This document shows positions 1-10,400 of a stretch of 64,000 bases of DNA, piece after piece. A model generated the notes under the pieces. It ran no database searches. It saw nothing but the letters and a program-made list of their open reading frames with translations, and was not told the DNA's origin. This DNA is from Woeseiaceae bacterium (lineage in GTDB: Bacteria > Pseudomonadota > Gammaproteobacteria > Steroidobacterales > Woeseiaceae). Both the position numbers and the translations under genes were made by a program. Position 1 is the stretch's first letter; every line of letters begins with the position of its first letter. The DNA lies in the NCBI GenBank assembly GCA_021773055.1, contig JAJFKV010000007.1:1-64000 (forward strand), read 5' to 3'.

Positions 1-2
1 CC

Positions 3-671
3 AAGAACGCCCAGTCGATGGCGATGATTGGCTCGATAATAGCCGACACGAGTCCGTTGGTGATCGGTGCACCACCCGACATCATCGATCGCTATCTGGA
101 ACCGAGACTGGCGAAGTTCGAAGCTGAGAACTCTGGAATCATGATCGAGCGACGTCCCGTCACAATCTGGACGGAGGAAGCGATCGAGTCTGTGGATCTC
201 GGCATCACCCTGGCGCCACTGGCATTCACTGGCGCCTGGACAAATACAATCGCGTATGTGCGTCAGTCAATATTCGGGAGTACGGATTATGCATCGCGCC
301 ACGCTCCGGTAACGTCGCCGTTCGACCTGGAGGCGCACGAATGCATCGTTGAAAGTAGCGGTAGCGAACAAAATTCATGGCGATTCAAACGCGGCGATGC
401 GATAACCACGGTGACCGTCAACGCCAAACATGTGGTCTCGAGTTTGCTCGAGGCTCGAGAGGCAACTTTGGCGGGACTCGGCATCAGCCGCCTGCCACAA
501 TATTTGTGTGAGCCTTATCTCAGGTCTGGCCGAATCGTCGATCTCTTGCCAGATACCGAGTCAGCAGGCCGGGATGTCGTTGTCATCAGTCCGCGTCAGC
601 GACAGCGTAAAACGGGCGCCGCCGCATTACGCATGTATCTTGAATCGGCGTTCAGCAAGAAACTCATATAG
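3..671 (+). CDS. LysR-family transcriptional regulator, 5'-truncated by window edge
   Basis: The frame is open from the first complete codon, so the gene begins upstream and the N-terminal winged-helix DNA-binding domain is outside the window. What remains looks like the periplasmic-binding-protein-like effector domain of LysR regulators: an opening strand (LVIGAPPDIIDRYLEPRLAKF), a middle VDLGITLAP strand, and the C-terminal 'AGLGISRLPQYL...LRSGRIVDLLPD' signature that closes the second lobe. The ATG at 18 is internal and probably not the true start. It lies in the same direction as the TonB receptor downstream, which it could regulate, but the 325-nt gap and the missing DNA-binding half leave that open. 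The ligand cannot be inferred. Confidence 0.8.
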   Translation, partial: KNAQSMAMIGSIIADTSPLVIGAPPDIIDRYLEPRLAKFEAENSGIMIERRPVTIWTEEAIESVDLGITLAPLAFTGAWTNTIAYVRQSIFGSTDYASRHAPVTSPFDLEAHECIVESSGSEQNSWRFKRGDAITTVTVNAKHVVSSLLEAREATLAGLGISRLPQYLCEPYLRSGRIVDLLPDTESAGRDVVVISPRQRQRKTGAAALRMYLESAFSKKLI

Positions 672-996
672 TCATTACGGCAGCAACAGTAGTTTGCGCA
701 AAATTCTGTTGCTACCGACCAACACGCAGCGATTCTGCACTGTGACAAAAATGCTGTTGCATTAATTCCCCGGTAGCTTGCTTGGACATCCCCCAGCAAT
801 GACTGACGAAGAGTCGAGCACGGGGTGTTATTGCTACGCATCAAAAACGCCGATGCACTTACGCCGCGTAAACCTTTTTGAGTCATATTCACAACACTTT
901 TGTTCAGTGCTCAGATGCTTGCAAGTGCTCTGCGTCATCGCGTTAGCGATCAGGCGGGGCCAAGACATTGCAGCTTTTTTCACTGGAGAAATCAGA
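672..996. other. intergenic region upstream of TonB receptor
   Basis: This is 325 nt between the LysR stop and the chosen receptor start. It contains an interrupted inverted repeat at 678-717 (AGCAACAG at 682-689 pairs with CTGTTGCT at 706-713, extended by CGG/CCG) without a T-run, so it is a weak terminator candidate or an operator. The receptor reading frame stays open back to 778, but the translated stretch there is Cys/Arg-rich and unlike any receptor, so it is treated as untranslated leader. A purine-rich GGAGA at 985-989 serves the start at 997. No RNA gene was recognised. Confidence 0.5.
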
Positions 997-3687
997 ATGA
1001 GTAATAAGGGAAAAATACGGCCGGCCAGGGTGACAGCCTTGAGCACGGCGATAAAGAGTGCCTTGTGCCTCAGCCTCGTACCTGGGCTCGCTATAGCACA
1101 AAGTGACGCGGGTTCCGGAGCCGGACTGGAGGAGATCACGGTAACTGGTTCCAGAATTCCGCGCCTCGATCCGCAAATGGTAACACCGGTACAAATCTAC
1201 GATGCACAGTTCATCGAAAACTCTGGCGCGGGCAGCATTCAAGACTTTCTGTTCACCGCGAGTTTTGCTGGTCCCGCTCTATTCAGCGAGAACTCGACGT
1301 TGTCGCAGACGGCCGGTACGGCTAATTTTGACAGCCGTGGCTTCGGTGATGATTATGTGGTCATTCTGTTGAACGGTCGCCGCTTGCCAGCGGATCCGCT
1401 GGGTGGAGATAGTGCAACCAATCTGAATCTCATCCCGATCGGTTCCGTTGACCGAATTGAGTATTTGTCGACCGGTGCTTCGGCGATTTACGGCGCTGAT
1501 GCTGTGCAGGGTGTTATCAATGTCATCACCAAGCAGAATTATGAAGGTCTCGATGTGAGCATTCGTTACGACGACTCTCTCGATGGTGATGGTGCGCGTA
1601 CTGGGATAGCACTCACCGGCGGTGTCGTCAGTGACAAAGGTTTCGCCACGTTGTCGTTCGAATATCAGCAACAGGACGATGTCGACGCAGCCGGCCTGCC
1701 GGTGATTGGCTCGACTATATCCCCGGATGGCACCGATGGGCGCAGTCCGACCGGTTTGCCTGGCACGTATCTCGACTTTGGTCAGGACGCGACTTCTTAT
1801 CCGGTACAGGGCTGCCCTTCAACGAGCCTGCGGACTTCGACCTTTGGGCTCGGCGGGAACGAATGCGCATTCGACTTTGCGCCGCTGTATGACGCGATAC
1901 CGGCCATGCAACGCACAAACTTCCTGGCCAGTGGTGAGTACAAAACCTCCGATAGGGTTACTGTCTACGGCGAATTCCGCTTCAGCCGTAACGTCACCGA
2001 AGTTCGCAATGGCGCAGCGCCAGCATTCTTCAATATCACTGGCGCGCCGTTCCTGGCTGAGGTTGACGCGGCCCTTGGTTCCGACATGGCGAACTCGCCA
2101 TCGGTTTACATCCTGCGCCGATCAGTCGATGCCGGTCCACGCGCAACAGACAACACCAACACCGCGTTTTCGACGGTTATCGGTAGTCGTGTTGATTTCG
2201 GTGAGGGGCATGCACTCGACATTAGCCTGATGAATGTCGAGTCGGAGATGAACCGCGTTGGCGTCGGTGGACAGATATCGAGAAGTGCCCTGAGCGCGGC
2301 AGTTGTTGGCGGGATTCTGGATCCAAGGTTAACATTCGATCCGGCATTCTATGCGACTAATGGCCTGTCTCTCTCGACGCAGCGCCAGGCGATCGGTACC
2401 GAAAATACGGTGAATGCTCAGCTGACCGGTGAGATTGGTAGTAGCTCAATTGGATATGCAATCGGCGGTCAATTCAGAGACCAGTCCTTCGATGATCTCG
2501 CGGATGTCGCATCGAGCACCGGTGACGTTGCCGGTGGTGCGAGCTCGAACGGTGACGGCGAACGAGAGGCAGTGTCAGTCTTTGGCGAGCTTTCTTACAG
2601 CCCGACCGACAAAATTGAGTTGTCGTTGGCGGCTCGCTTCGACGATTACGAGTGGTCGGGTCTGGCCACGACGGGCGACGACAGCGCTACGACCTACATG
2701 GCCGGGATTTCTTTCCGCCCGGTCGATAACCTGCTGTTGCGCGGATCGTATGGCACCGGCTTCAAGGCGCCAACCCTCGGCGAACTGTTCCTTGGCCAAT
2801 CATTCGGCGTAACCTCTGCAGTTGATACGACGGTCTGCAACACTGTTACGCAAGACCCAACCTCGACGCCGGCCGCCATCACCAATGCGTGTCGTATTAT
2901 CGAAATTCGCTCAGTGTCCGGCGGCAACCCGCTGCTCCTGACTGAGTCTTCCGATAACTGGAGCGTTGGGTTGGTCTTCGAGCCAACCGACACATGGTCG
3001 ATCGCTCTCGACTACTACAACATCCAGGTCGAGGACAAAATTGGCTCGCTGACGACGCAGGAGATCCTGAACAATGAGGCGGATTTTCCGGATCTCGTAT
3101 CGCGCGTAAACGGAGCGCTGACCTGCAACAACGGCTGCGAGGTTCGTTCGAATAACCAGAACCTGTTTGAGGAAAATGGCTCTGGCATCGACCTCTCGAC
3201 GCGGGCGAGCTGGGAATTGGGTTCCGGTTCGGTCATAGCCGATGTGCGTGTGGCTTATCTGTTGGAGCACGAGCGACAATCCTCGGCTGTACAGCCGCTG
3301 TGTGATGACAAGGGCACGACGAGTGAACCGGAGTGGCGTACCAACGGCCAGCTCGGTTGGCAGGCGTCGGACTGGAACGCCACATTGACGTTCCGCTACC
3401 TCGGCGAGACGGAAGATTTGCCCGGTGGTCGCGACTCAGCCAATTTCAGCTGCAGCGTCAACCCGAGCGTGGCTGCTAAGCCGGTTGACGACTATTTAGA
3501 GTTTGGACTGCGTGGTAGCTACAACATCAATGACTCCACGGAGATTTCGGCGGGTATTATCAACCTGACAGATGAAAAACCGCCGGTCTCTGACGTTGCT
3601 GCTGGTGGTTGGCCATTTTTTGATCAGGCCTTGTATGACCCCAGGGGTACACGTTTCTATCTGAACCTGAGCCACAATTTCTTCTGA
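997..3687 (+). CDS. TonB-dependent outer-membrane receptor
   Basis: This 896-residue protein imports a large or scarce substrate across the outer membrane using TonB energy. The start at 997 is preferred because GGAGA lies 7 nt upstream and it gives a clean signal peptide (MSNKGK..., hydrophobic LCLSLVPGLAIAQ). After the signal comes a TonB-box-like 'EEITVTGSRIPR', then the plug domain with 'NGRRLPADP', 'IPIGSVDRIEYLSTGASAIYGADAVQGVINVITK', and a long beta-barrel ending in 'PRGTRFYLNLSHNFF' with the terminal aromatic typical of outer-membrane barrels. Substrate is unknown. The gene is closed by a strong hairpin terminator and followed by a TPR-sulfotransferase, a pairing seen again near 47.6-52.8 kb. 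Confidence 0.93.
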   Translation: MSNKGKIRPARVTALSTAIKSALCLSLVPGLAIAQSDAGSGAGLEEITVTGSRIPRLDPQMVTPVQIYDAQFIENSGAGSIQDFLFTASFAGPALFSENSTLSQTAGTANFDSRGFGDDYVVILLNGRRLPADPLGGDSATNLNLIPIGSVDRIEYLSTGASAIYGADAVQGVINVITKQNYEGLDVSIRYDDSLDGDGARTGIALTGGVVSDKGFATLSFEYQQQDDVDAAGLPVIGSTISPDGTDGRSPTGLPGTYLDFGQDATSYPVQGCPSTSLRTSTFGLGGNECAFDFAPLYDAIPAMQRTNFLASGEYKTSDRVTVYGEFRFSRNVTEVRNGAAPAFFNITGAPFLAEVDAALGSDMANSPSVYILRRSVDAGPRATDNTNTAFSTVIGSRVDFGEGHALDISLMNVESEMNRVGVGGQISRSALSAAVVGGILDPRLTFDPAFYATNGLSLSTQRQAIGTENTVNAQLTGEIGSSSIGYAIGGQFRDQSFDDLADVASSTGDVAGGASSNGDGEREAVSVFGELSYSPTDKIELSLAARFDDYEWSGLATTGDDSATTYMAGISFRPVDNLLLRGSYGTGFKAPTLGELFLGQSFGVTSAVDTTVCNTVTQDPTSTPAAITNACRIIEIRSVSGGNPLLLTESSDNWSVGLVFEPTDTWSIALDYYNIQVEDKIGSLTTQEILNNEADFPDLVSRVNGALTCNNGCEVRSNNQNLFEENGSGIDLSTRASWELGSGSVIADVRVAYLLEHERQSSAVQPLCDDKGTTSEPEWRTNGQLGWQASDWNATLTFRYLGETEDLPGGRDSANFSCSVNPSVAAKPVDDYLEFGLRGSYNINDSTEISAGIINLTDEKPPVSDVAAGGWPFFDQALYDPRGTRFYLNLSHNFF

Positions 3688-3721
3688 TAGAATCAAAAAG
3701 TATTCAGCATTGTTGAACCAG

Positions 3722-3755
3722 CGGCTAGTTGCGCAATGCAACTAGCCGTTTTTTT
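3722..3755 (+). terminator. Rho-independent terminator after TonB receptor
   Basis: A perfect 11-bp GC-containing stem (CGGCTAGTTGC at 3722-3732 with GCAACTAGCCG at 3738-3748) closes a 5-nt loop and is followed at once by seven T residues (3749-3755). It lies 34 nt after the receptor stop, so the receptor and the sulfotransferase downstream are probably separate transcription units. Confidence 0.92.
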
Positions 3756-3815
3756 GCTGTCTGAATTGGACGATGTTGCGCGGGCTGGTATTGCGAACTG
3801 TAAGGAACTACTGGA

Positions 3816-5483
3816 ATGGATACGTTTGCTGACACTCATACGGCTTTCGCAAAGGCCAAGAACCTGCATACCCAAGGTCGCCTTCTGGAGGCGGAGCAGG
3901 TTTACCGGTCGCTGGCGAAGGCCGGTACATACCGGCATGTTGCATTGGAGGCACTCGCCGATATGTACTTACAAGAGCAGCGCCTGGATGAAGTTTACGA
4001 TACGCTCAGGACGCTGACCGAGGAAGACCCGGATAGCCTGCATTACTGTGCGCGGCTCGCAAGTTATCTTGACTCCGTTGGACAAACCCAAGCGGCTATA
4101 GACGAGTATCTGCGACTGCTGCAGCGACAACCCGAGTTCCCGGTCGCACACTACAACCTCGCACAGATGCATACACGGATGAAACAATATGCTGACGCGT
4201 TGAGTGCCTACAAACAATCCGTCTTGCTGAAGATCGACCGGGTGGAGGAAGTCTACTCCAATATGGGTGTCCTGCTATCGGAAATGCAAGATGCAAACGG
4301 GGCCAGAGAAATGTATCAACGTGCCCTGGACATCGCACCGGACTACATTCCGGCCTTGTACAATCTAGCCGGTCATTTCGAAGAGGCGAACGAGAAGCAA
4401 CAGGCGATCAAATATTACGAGCGCATACTTTCCATCAACCCCAGACACTGGGATGCGCTGGCACGCCTCGCGTACCCGCGAAAAATCACGAGCGAACATC
4501 AAGAGCTCATCGTTAGACTCGAAAGTGCGGTCGAAGAAGCGAAAGAAGACTACCTGGCGCGTGAAGGATTGTACTTTGCCTTGGGCAAAGCACTCGATGA
4601 CCTCAAGCTGTATGACAAAGCAGCTGCCGCCTACGTAGCTGCCAACGAACTGGGTAAACGGCGCGCTGCACCGTACGACCGGGGAAGAACGGAGCAGGCA
4701 TTCGATCAGCTGATCGACTTGTTTGACTCTGACTGGGTTAATCAGGCCGCAACTGAGTCGACGTCTGCGCCCATTTTTATTTGCGGCATGCTTCGTTCCG
4801 GTTCCACGTTATTGGAGCAAATGCTTGCTGCGCATCCCGCGGTCACGGCCGGCGGGGAGATCGTCTTCCTGCCTTGGTTGATAGGGCGCGAGCTAGCGCC
4901 CTATCCGCAGGGTGCAAGGAATGCATCCTGCGAGCAATTGTGCCGTGTTCGTGATGAATACCTGTCGAGGGTGCGGGAGCTGTTTCCGCACCACGAAAAT
5001 ATCACCGATAAGCGGCCCGATAACTTTCTTCATCTGGGAATAATCAAGGCTCTGTTTCCGGCGGCGAAGATTATTCATACTCGACGGAACATGCTGGACA
5101 ATAGTCTGTCCTTGTATTTCCAGCAACTCGGCCGTGCCCTCAGTTACGCAACCGACCTCGATAGTGCTGCCCACTACTATCAACAGCAAGACCGCCTGAT
5201 GAAGCATTGGTGCTCTTGTTTCGGCACGGACATATTCGCTGTCGACTACGAGGAGCTGGTCGAGTCGCCGGAGCCCGTAATGCATCGTTTGATTGATTTT
5301 CTGGGGCTTGAGTGGGACGCCCGGGTACTCAAGTTTCAAGAGACGAGTGGCCTCGTGAAAACAGCCAGCTTATGGCAGGTCCGGGAGGAACTGCACTCGC
5401 GGTCCAGCGGGCGCTGGCGGAACTACGAAACACTCATTCACGGCATTCAAGGGAACCATCCATCACGAGACTCCGAATTGTAA
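3816..5483 (+). CDS. TPR-repeat sulfotransferase family protein
   Basis: This 555-residue two-domain protein has about seven tetratricopeptide repeats in the N-terminal ~280 residues (for example 'AIDEYLRLLQRQPEFPVAHYNLAQ', 'AREMYQRALDIAPDYIPALYNLA'), followed by a P-loop sulfotransferase domain. The PAPS 5'-phosphosulfate loop is 'IFICGMLRSGSTLLEQ' near residues 320-335. Downstream are 'DKRPDNFLHLG' and 'RRNMLDNSLSLYFQQL', which fit the 3'-phosphate-binding region, and a C-terminal 'VRRPI-like' segment (WQVREELHSRSSGRWRNYE) shared with the two paralogues in the window. The family transfers sulfate from PAPS to hydroxyls or amines; the acceptor here is unknown. It lies between a TonB receptor and a decayed peptide exporter, which hints at a peptide or small-molecule acceptor. 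This is inference. Confidence 0.88.
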   Translation: MDTFADTHTAFAKAKNLHTQGRLLEAEQVYRSLAKAGTYRHVALEALADMYLQEQRLDEVYDTLRTLTEEDPDSLHYCARLASYLDSVGQTQAAIDEYLRLLQRQPEFPVAHYNLAQMHTRMKQYADALSAYKQSVLLKIDRVEEVYSNMGVLLSEMQDANGAREMYQRALDIAPDYIPALYNLAGHFEEANEKQQAIKYYERILSINPRHWDALARLAYPRKITSEHQELIVRLESAVEEAKEDYLAREGLYFALGKALDDLKLYDKAAAAYVAANELGKRRAAPYDRGRTEQAFDQLIDLFDSDWVNQAATESTSAPIFICGMLRSGSTLLEQMLAAHPAVTAGGEIVFLPWLIGRELAPYPQGARNASCEQLCRVRDEYLSRVRELFPHHENITDKRPDNFLHLGIIKALFPAAKIIHTRRNMLDNSLSLYFQQLGRALSYATDLDSAAHYYQQQDRLMKHWCSCFGTDIFAVDYEELVESPEPVMHRLIDFLGLEWDARVLKFQETSGLVKTASLWQVREELHSRSSGRWRNYETLIHGIQGNHPSRDSEL

Positions 5484-5576
5484 GGCGCTTTCATTGGTCG
5501 CATATGCGGCAGCCATTTCTTTTCGTACTATACCTTTTCGCATTTTGAGTCGCGTACCGTTTGTTAGTCACAATCA

Positions 5577-6062
5577 ATGCGTGAACGGAAATCACACAGA
5601 AAACCTGTTCCGAAAGCAGGCGATCAAATCCTTATCGGAAAAAAACCGGGTTATCCGATCGGCGTGATCCCGCGCCCTTGGTTATGGGTGAATGGATTGC
5701 TGGCCATACTCTTCTTGTCGGCCGCACTGTTCATAGCTAACGCTGAGTATTCCCGAAAAGAGTCCGTACGTGGCTGGCTGGTATCCAGATCCGGTGTTGT
5801 CCGGGTTGCAAACATACAGCTGCCGTCGTCCGCGAAGTAAGGTCGTCGCCCGGTGACCATGTCGCTGTTGGCGAGCCACTCACTTACTTGTCGATGGACT
5901 CGACCTTATCTGACGGAAAGGACAAGAACCAGCAGGTCCTCTCACAACTGCGCAAGGAAGTACTCGAGGTCGATACACAACTGAAAGTGTCACAGCAACA
6001 ACAGGACATGGAAGACAAGGCACTGACGCGGCAGCTCGACGCCTTCGACAAAGGGGTCAGAG
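5577..6062 (+). pseudogene. HlyD-type membrane fusion protein remnant
   Basis: The first 88 codons (5577-5840) give a cytoplasmic tail, one transmembrane helix (WVNGLLAILFLSAALFIANA) and 'YSRKESVRGWLVSRSGVVRV', the typical start of the periplasmic adaptor of bacteriocin and peptide exporters. The frame then stops at 5838-5840. The family sequence continues in another frame from about 5822 with the lipoyl-like 'PGDHVAVGEPLTYLS' and a short coiled coil (QVLSQLRKEVLEVDTQLKVSQQQQ), which stops at 6073. The rest of the adaptor (second hairpin arm, beta-barrel, C-terminus) is absent: sequence homologous to a C39 ABC exporter starts directly. One frameshift plus a large deletion make this a pseudogene. 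The substrate of the former exporter is unknown. Confidence 0.75.
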
Positions 6063-7428
6063 CCCTGGTATGAGGTATCGCTGAAAGGCGCGACGCTCGC
6101 CAATATCTCCCGTTGCTGCACAATCCTGGGATTATCTGCGCGTGCCATTCGCTGCGATGTCAGGGAGCTGGAAAAACTGCGTATGCGGTGTATTCTGCAT
6201 CGGCTGCTGCAGTTACCAATGCGCTTTTTTCGAAGTCGCGAACTCGGCGACATACAGCATCGCGTGCAATCACTGGGGCGTATTCAGAGCTTCGTCGTGC
6301 AGCCGGTCCCTGCGCTGATACTCGACTCTTTGTTTGTGGTTCTTATTACTGGCCTGATGACCTTGTACGAGCCGCGGCTAACGCTACTCATGGTAATAGT
6401 TCTCGGGCTTTGGAGTATCTGGCGGTTACTCAATCTGTCGCTAAGCCTGCGACTATCAAGCGACATTACACAGGCAGAATCATCCGTTCAGACACACTTT
6501 TTGGAAACGCTGCGTGCAGTGCAATCGATCAAGGTCACAAACGGCGAATCGCAACGTGAATCGGAATGGCGCAATCTGTTCGCCGACGCCACGAATACCC
6601 GTATCCGCGTCAGCAATCTGCATGTCGTTGATGCCGCTATTCGACAGGTGTTGTTTCAGGGCGCCCGAATTGTGACGGTGTATTTGCTTGCTCTGCGAGG
6701 TCTCGACGGCCAGGTCAGTATTGGCAGGATGTCGGCATATGTTGCCTATCTCGGAATGTTCACCACTCGCGGCTGGGGATCGTTGACAGGATTCTTGAAT
6801 ACAAACTACTTGAGATACCTCTGAACAGGCGTGCTCCATTTGCATTCCCGAATCCGGCTTTACGGCAATAGCAGGCCCAGCCGGTGTCGGCAAGAGTACC
6901 TTGCTGCAATTAGTCGCCGGTCACGAGATTATCAGTGCGGGTGAACTCTTGATCAGTGGACGAGCCACGCATCACTGGCGCCTGGCGGTCGTGTTTCAGG
7001 GCGACAGCCTTCTAAAGGGATCGGTCGCAGAGAACATCGCACTATTCGATTCAGATTTCGACAGGGAGCGGATTCGCAGCGCAGCGACAGCCGCCTGCAT
7101 CGCCAGTGATATTGAGTCACTGCCCATGGGGTCCGAGACGCGTATAGGTGACCTCGGCTCATCTTTATCACGCGGACAGGTGCAAAGAATTCTGCTGGCT
7201 CGTGCTTTTTACCGGCGGCCAGCACTCTTATTACTGGATGAGGCCACCAGCGGTCTTGATCACGACCTGGAAAAAGAGGTGATCACTGCACTGTGTGAGC
7301 TGCCACCGACCAAGCTTGTCGTTACTCACAGCGATCTCATGCTGCAGGCGGCTGATACGGTGCTGTGGTTGCATGAGGGAAGGCTGTTATTATCTCGACC
7401 TGATCTCAATGTGTGGGGCTCAAAATGA
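6063..7428 (+). pseudogene. C39-peptidase ABC exporter (CvaB/RaxB type), decayed
   Basis: Reading from about 6066, 'YEVSLKGATLANISRCCTILGLSARAIR...LRMRCILH' matches the middle of a C39 double-glycine peptidase domain, but the catalytic Cys part and the catalytic His region are missing. It runs straight into a transmembrane-domain piece (LPMRFFRSRELGDIQHRVQSLGRIQ) with two or more membrane helices, and stops at 6822-6824. The nucleotide-binding domain resumes in another frame with Walker A GPAGVGKST (about 6871-6900), signature SLSRGQVQR, Walker B LLLLDEATSGLD and H-loop VVTHS, to the stop at 7428. A piece after Walker A is also short. Internal deletions and a frameshift show loss of function. 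Such exporters cleave double-glycine leaders and secrete bacteriocins or other peptides. Confidence 0.8.
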
Positions 7429-10400
7429 ACTCGAAGAAATTCCTCGTTGCCGCGATCCTGTTGCTGCCAAGCGTTTTTGCCGTCGCGGAAGAAGAAGAGT
7501 CGGAAGGCTGGGACGTCAATTCCATTCCCGGAGAGTCTCGTGACATCACGATAGATACCCGCTCCGGTACCTGGATGAGCGTCGACGTAAGTCCGGATGG
7601 TCAGTCCATAGTGTTTGATCTCCTGGGCGACATCTACGTCATGCCCATCAATGGTGGCGATGCCAGGGCCGTTAACAGTGGTCACGCCTGGGCGATGCAG
7701 CCGCGATTTTCGCCGGACGGATCTGAGATTGCATTCACCAGTGATGCCGGAGGTGGCGACAACATCTGGATCATGAATGTGGATGGCAGCGATGCCCGGC
7801 AACTGACGAAAGAAGACTTTCGCCTCTTGAACAATCCTTCCTGGTCACCGGACGGCGACTACATCGCCGCCAAGAAACACTTCACGACGTCACGTTCGGC
7901 CGGTACCGGAGAAATCTGGTTATACCATCGTAATGGCGGTGGTGGTGTTGCCGTTGTCGAGCGTCCGAATGAGGCCCACCAAAAAGCGCTGGGAGAAACA
8001 GCGTTCTCGCCTGATGGCCGATACATTTATTACTCGCTGGATCAGACTCCGGGTGGCAGCTTCGAGTACGCACAGGACTCCAACGGTGAAGTCATGGCGA
8101 TTCGACGCTTTGATTTACAAACCGGCGAGAGCGAAGGCTATGTGAGTGGCGCTGGCGGCGCCGTTCGGCCAACGCCGTCGCCTGACGGTAAATACCTGGC
8201 ATTCGTGCGACGCATTCGCAACGAAAGCGCTTTGTTTCTGAAAGACCTCGATAGTGGTGCAGAGTATCCGCTCTACGAAGGACTGGACAGAGACTTGCAG
8301 GAAGTTTGGGGGACGCACGGCGCGTACCCGGGCATGGACTGGACACCGGATTCAAAGAGCGTCGTCTTTTGGGCCGGCGGCGGCATCAGGCGTGTTGATA
8401 TCGCCAGCAAGCAAGCGAGCAACATCGAGTTTCATGTCAAGGATACCCGCAGCGTGTACGACCCTCCGAGACCGGAAGTTGAAGTCGCGCCTGAGAGCTT
8501 CGCGACGACGATGGTGCGCAACGTTGAGGTATCGCCCGACGGCTCAAAGGTTGTTTTCGAAAGTGCAGGTCACCTTTACGTCAAGGCGCTGCCCAGCGGC
8601 GATGCGAAACGATTGACGCGTGATGCATCTGACCATTTCGAATACGACCCAAGTTGGTCCCGCGATGGTCGATATATTGCCTTCATTACCTGGGACGACG
8701 AAGAGCTGGCGCACGTCCACACCGTCAAAGCATCGGGTGGTAAAAGCAAGCGCGTGACAGAGCAGCCGGGTCATTACCATGGCCCGCGCTATGCCCCGGA
8801 CGGTAAGTCAATCGTCTTCTGGGCCAACGGTGGCGGGTTTCTGACATCACCGGACTGGTCTATGCAAACAGGAGTTTTCGTCGTTGCAGCAAGTGGCGGA
8901 AAAGCGCGTCTCGTGGCCGACAGCGGTAGCAATCCACATTTTGGTGCTCGCGACGACCGGCTCTATGTGACACAAAATGGCGAGGGCGGGCGATCGCTGG
9001 TCAGTATCGATCTAAATGGCGAAAAAGCTCGCACGCATGCTGTCGGCGAACACTTAGTCCGTTATGAAGTCGCCCCGGACGACAAGCACTTCGCGTTTCG
9101 CCAGAACTATCACGTTTATGCGTTGCCATTGCCTCCCGGCGGGAAGCCGCTGTCACTATCAACCAGTGTCTCAAGTATCAACATGACACAGGCCAGTGGA
9201 GATGGTGGCAATTACCCGAATTGGGTGAATGGCGGGTCGACGCTTGCCTGGACATTGGGTGCCACGCTTTACGATGCAGATGTCGATGGCCTATTCGCCC
9301 TGGCGGACACTGAGAACGAGGAAGATGGTGAGGGCGGTTACGAAGCGCCTACCGACGGTGTTTCATTGTCCATGCAACTGCGCGCCGATGTACCTGCATC
9401 GGTGGTTGCTCTAACCGGTGCACGAGTCGTAACAATGGCTGGTGAAGACGGCGGGGTGATTGAAGACGGCGTGATTGTCGTTGACGGCAATCGCATCAGC
9501 GCAGTCGGCGCATCTGCCGATGTGAGCATTCCGGCCAACGCGCAGCGGGTCGACGTTGCGGGCAAAACTATTATTCCTGGAATGATCGATGCACACGCCC
9601 ACGGCTCGTCAGGCGTCGGCATGATTCCGGAGCAGAACTGGATGGCGTACGCGACGTTGGCATTTGGTGTCACGACGATTCATGACCCGTCGAATGATGC
9701 GACGGAGATCTTCGCAGCAGCGGAGATGCAACGTACCGGAGCGATACTTGCACCACGAATATTCTCGACCGGCGACATCGTTTACGGTGCGCGCTCAACT
9801 TACCTTGCGGACATCAATTCGCTGGATGACGCTCGCAGGCACGTGCGACGGCTTAAGGCGCAAGGCGCTGGCAGCATCAAGAACTACAATCAGCCGCGTC
9901 GTGAACAACGCCAGCAGGTTACGACAGCAGCCCGCGAAGAAGGCATGCTGGTGGTTTCCGAGGGCGGCTCACAGTTCCACATGGATTTGTCCATGGTCGC
10001 CGACGGCAACAGTGCGATTGAGCACAATCTGCCGCAATCAATGTTGTATGACGATGTGTTGCAGTTCTGGAGTCAAACCAAGGTTGCCTACACGCCGACA
10101 CTGGGCGTGACCTACGGCGGACTCGGCGGTGAAGACTACTGGTATCAGCAGTCAAACGTCTGGGAGCACCCCATTCTGTCGCACTATGTGCCGCCGCACA
10201 TCCTGCAGCCGCGCACAGTGCGACGCGTAATGGCGCCCGAGTCGGATTACTACCATTCCGTCAGTGCCAGGACGGCCAAGCTAATGGCAGACAGAGGTGT
10301 GATGGTCAGCATTGGTGCGCACGGTCAGCGTGAAGGTCTGGCAGCACACTGGGAAATGTGGGGCTTCGCGCAGGGCGGCATGTCCGTCATCGACGTACTT

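Noticed and set aside
678-717. Inverted repeat after the LysR gene as terminator
   Set aside because: Loop of 16 nt, interrupted stem and no T-run; kept only as a note within the intergenic entry.
778-996. 73-codon N-terminal extension of the first TonB receptor
   Set aside because: It is Cys/Arg-rich, precedes a complete signal peptide at 997 with its own ribosome-binding site, and has no family likeness.
5484-5576. Possible small precursor peptide between the sulfotransferase and HlyD remnant
   Set aside because: Only a very short hydrophobic frame is present, with no double-glycine leader.
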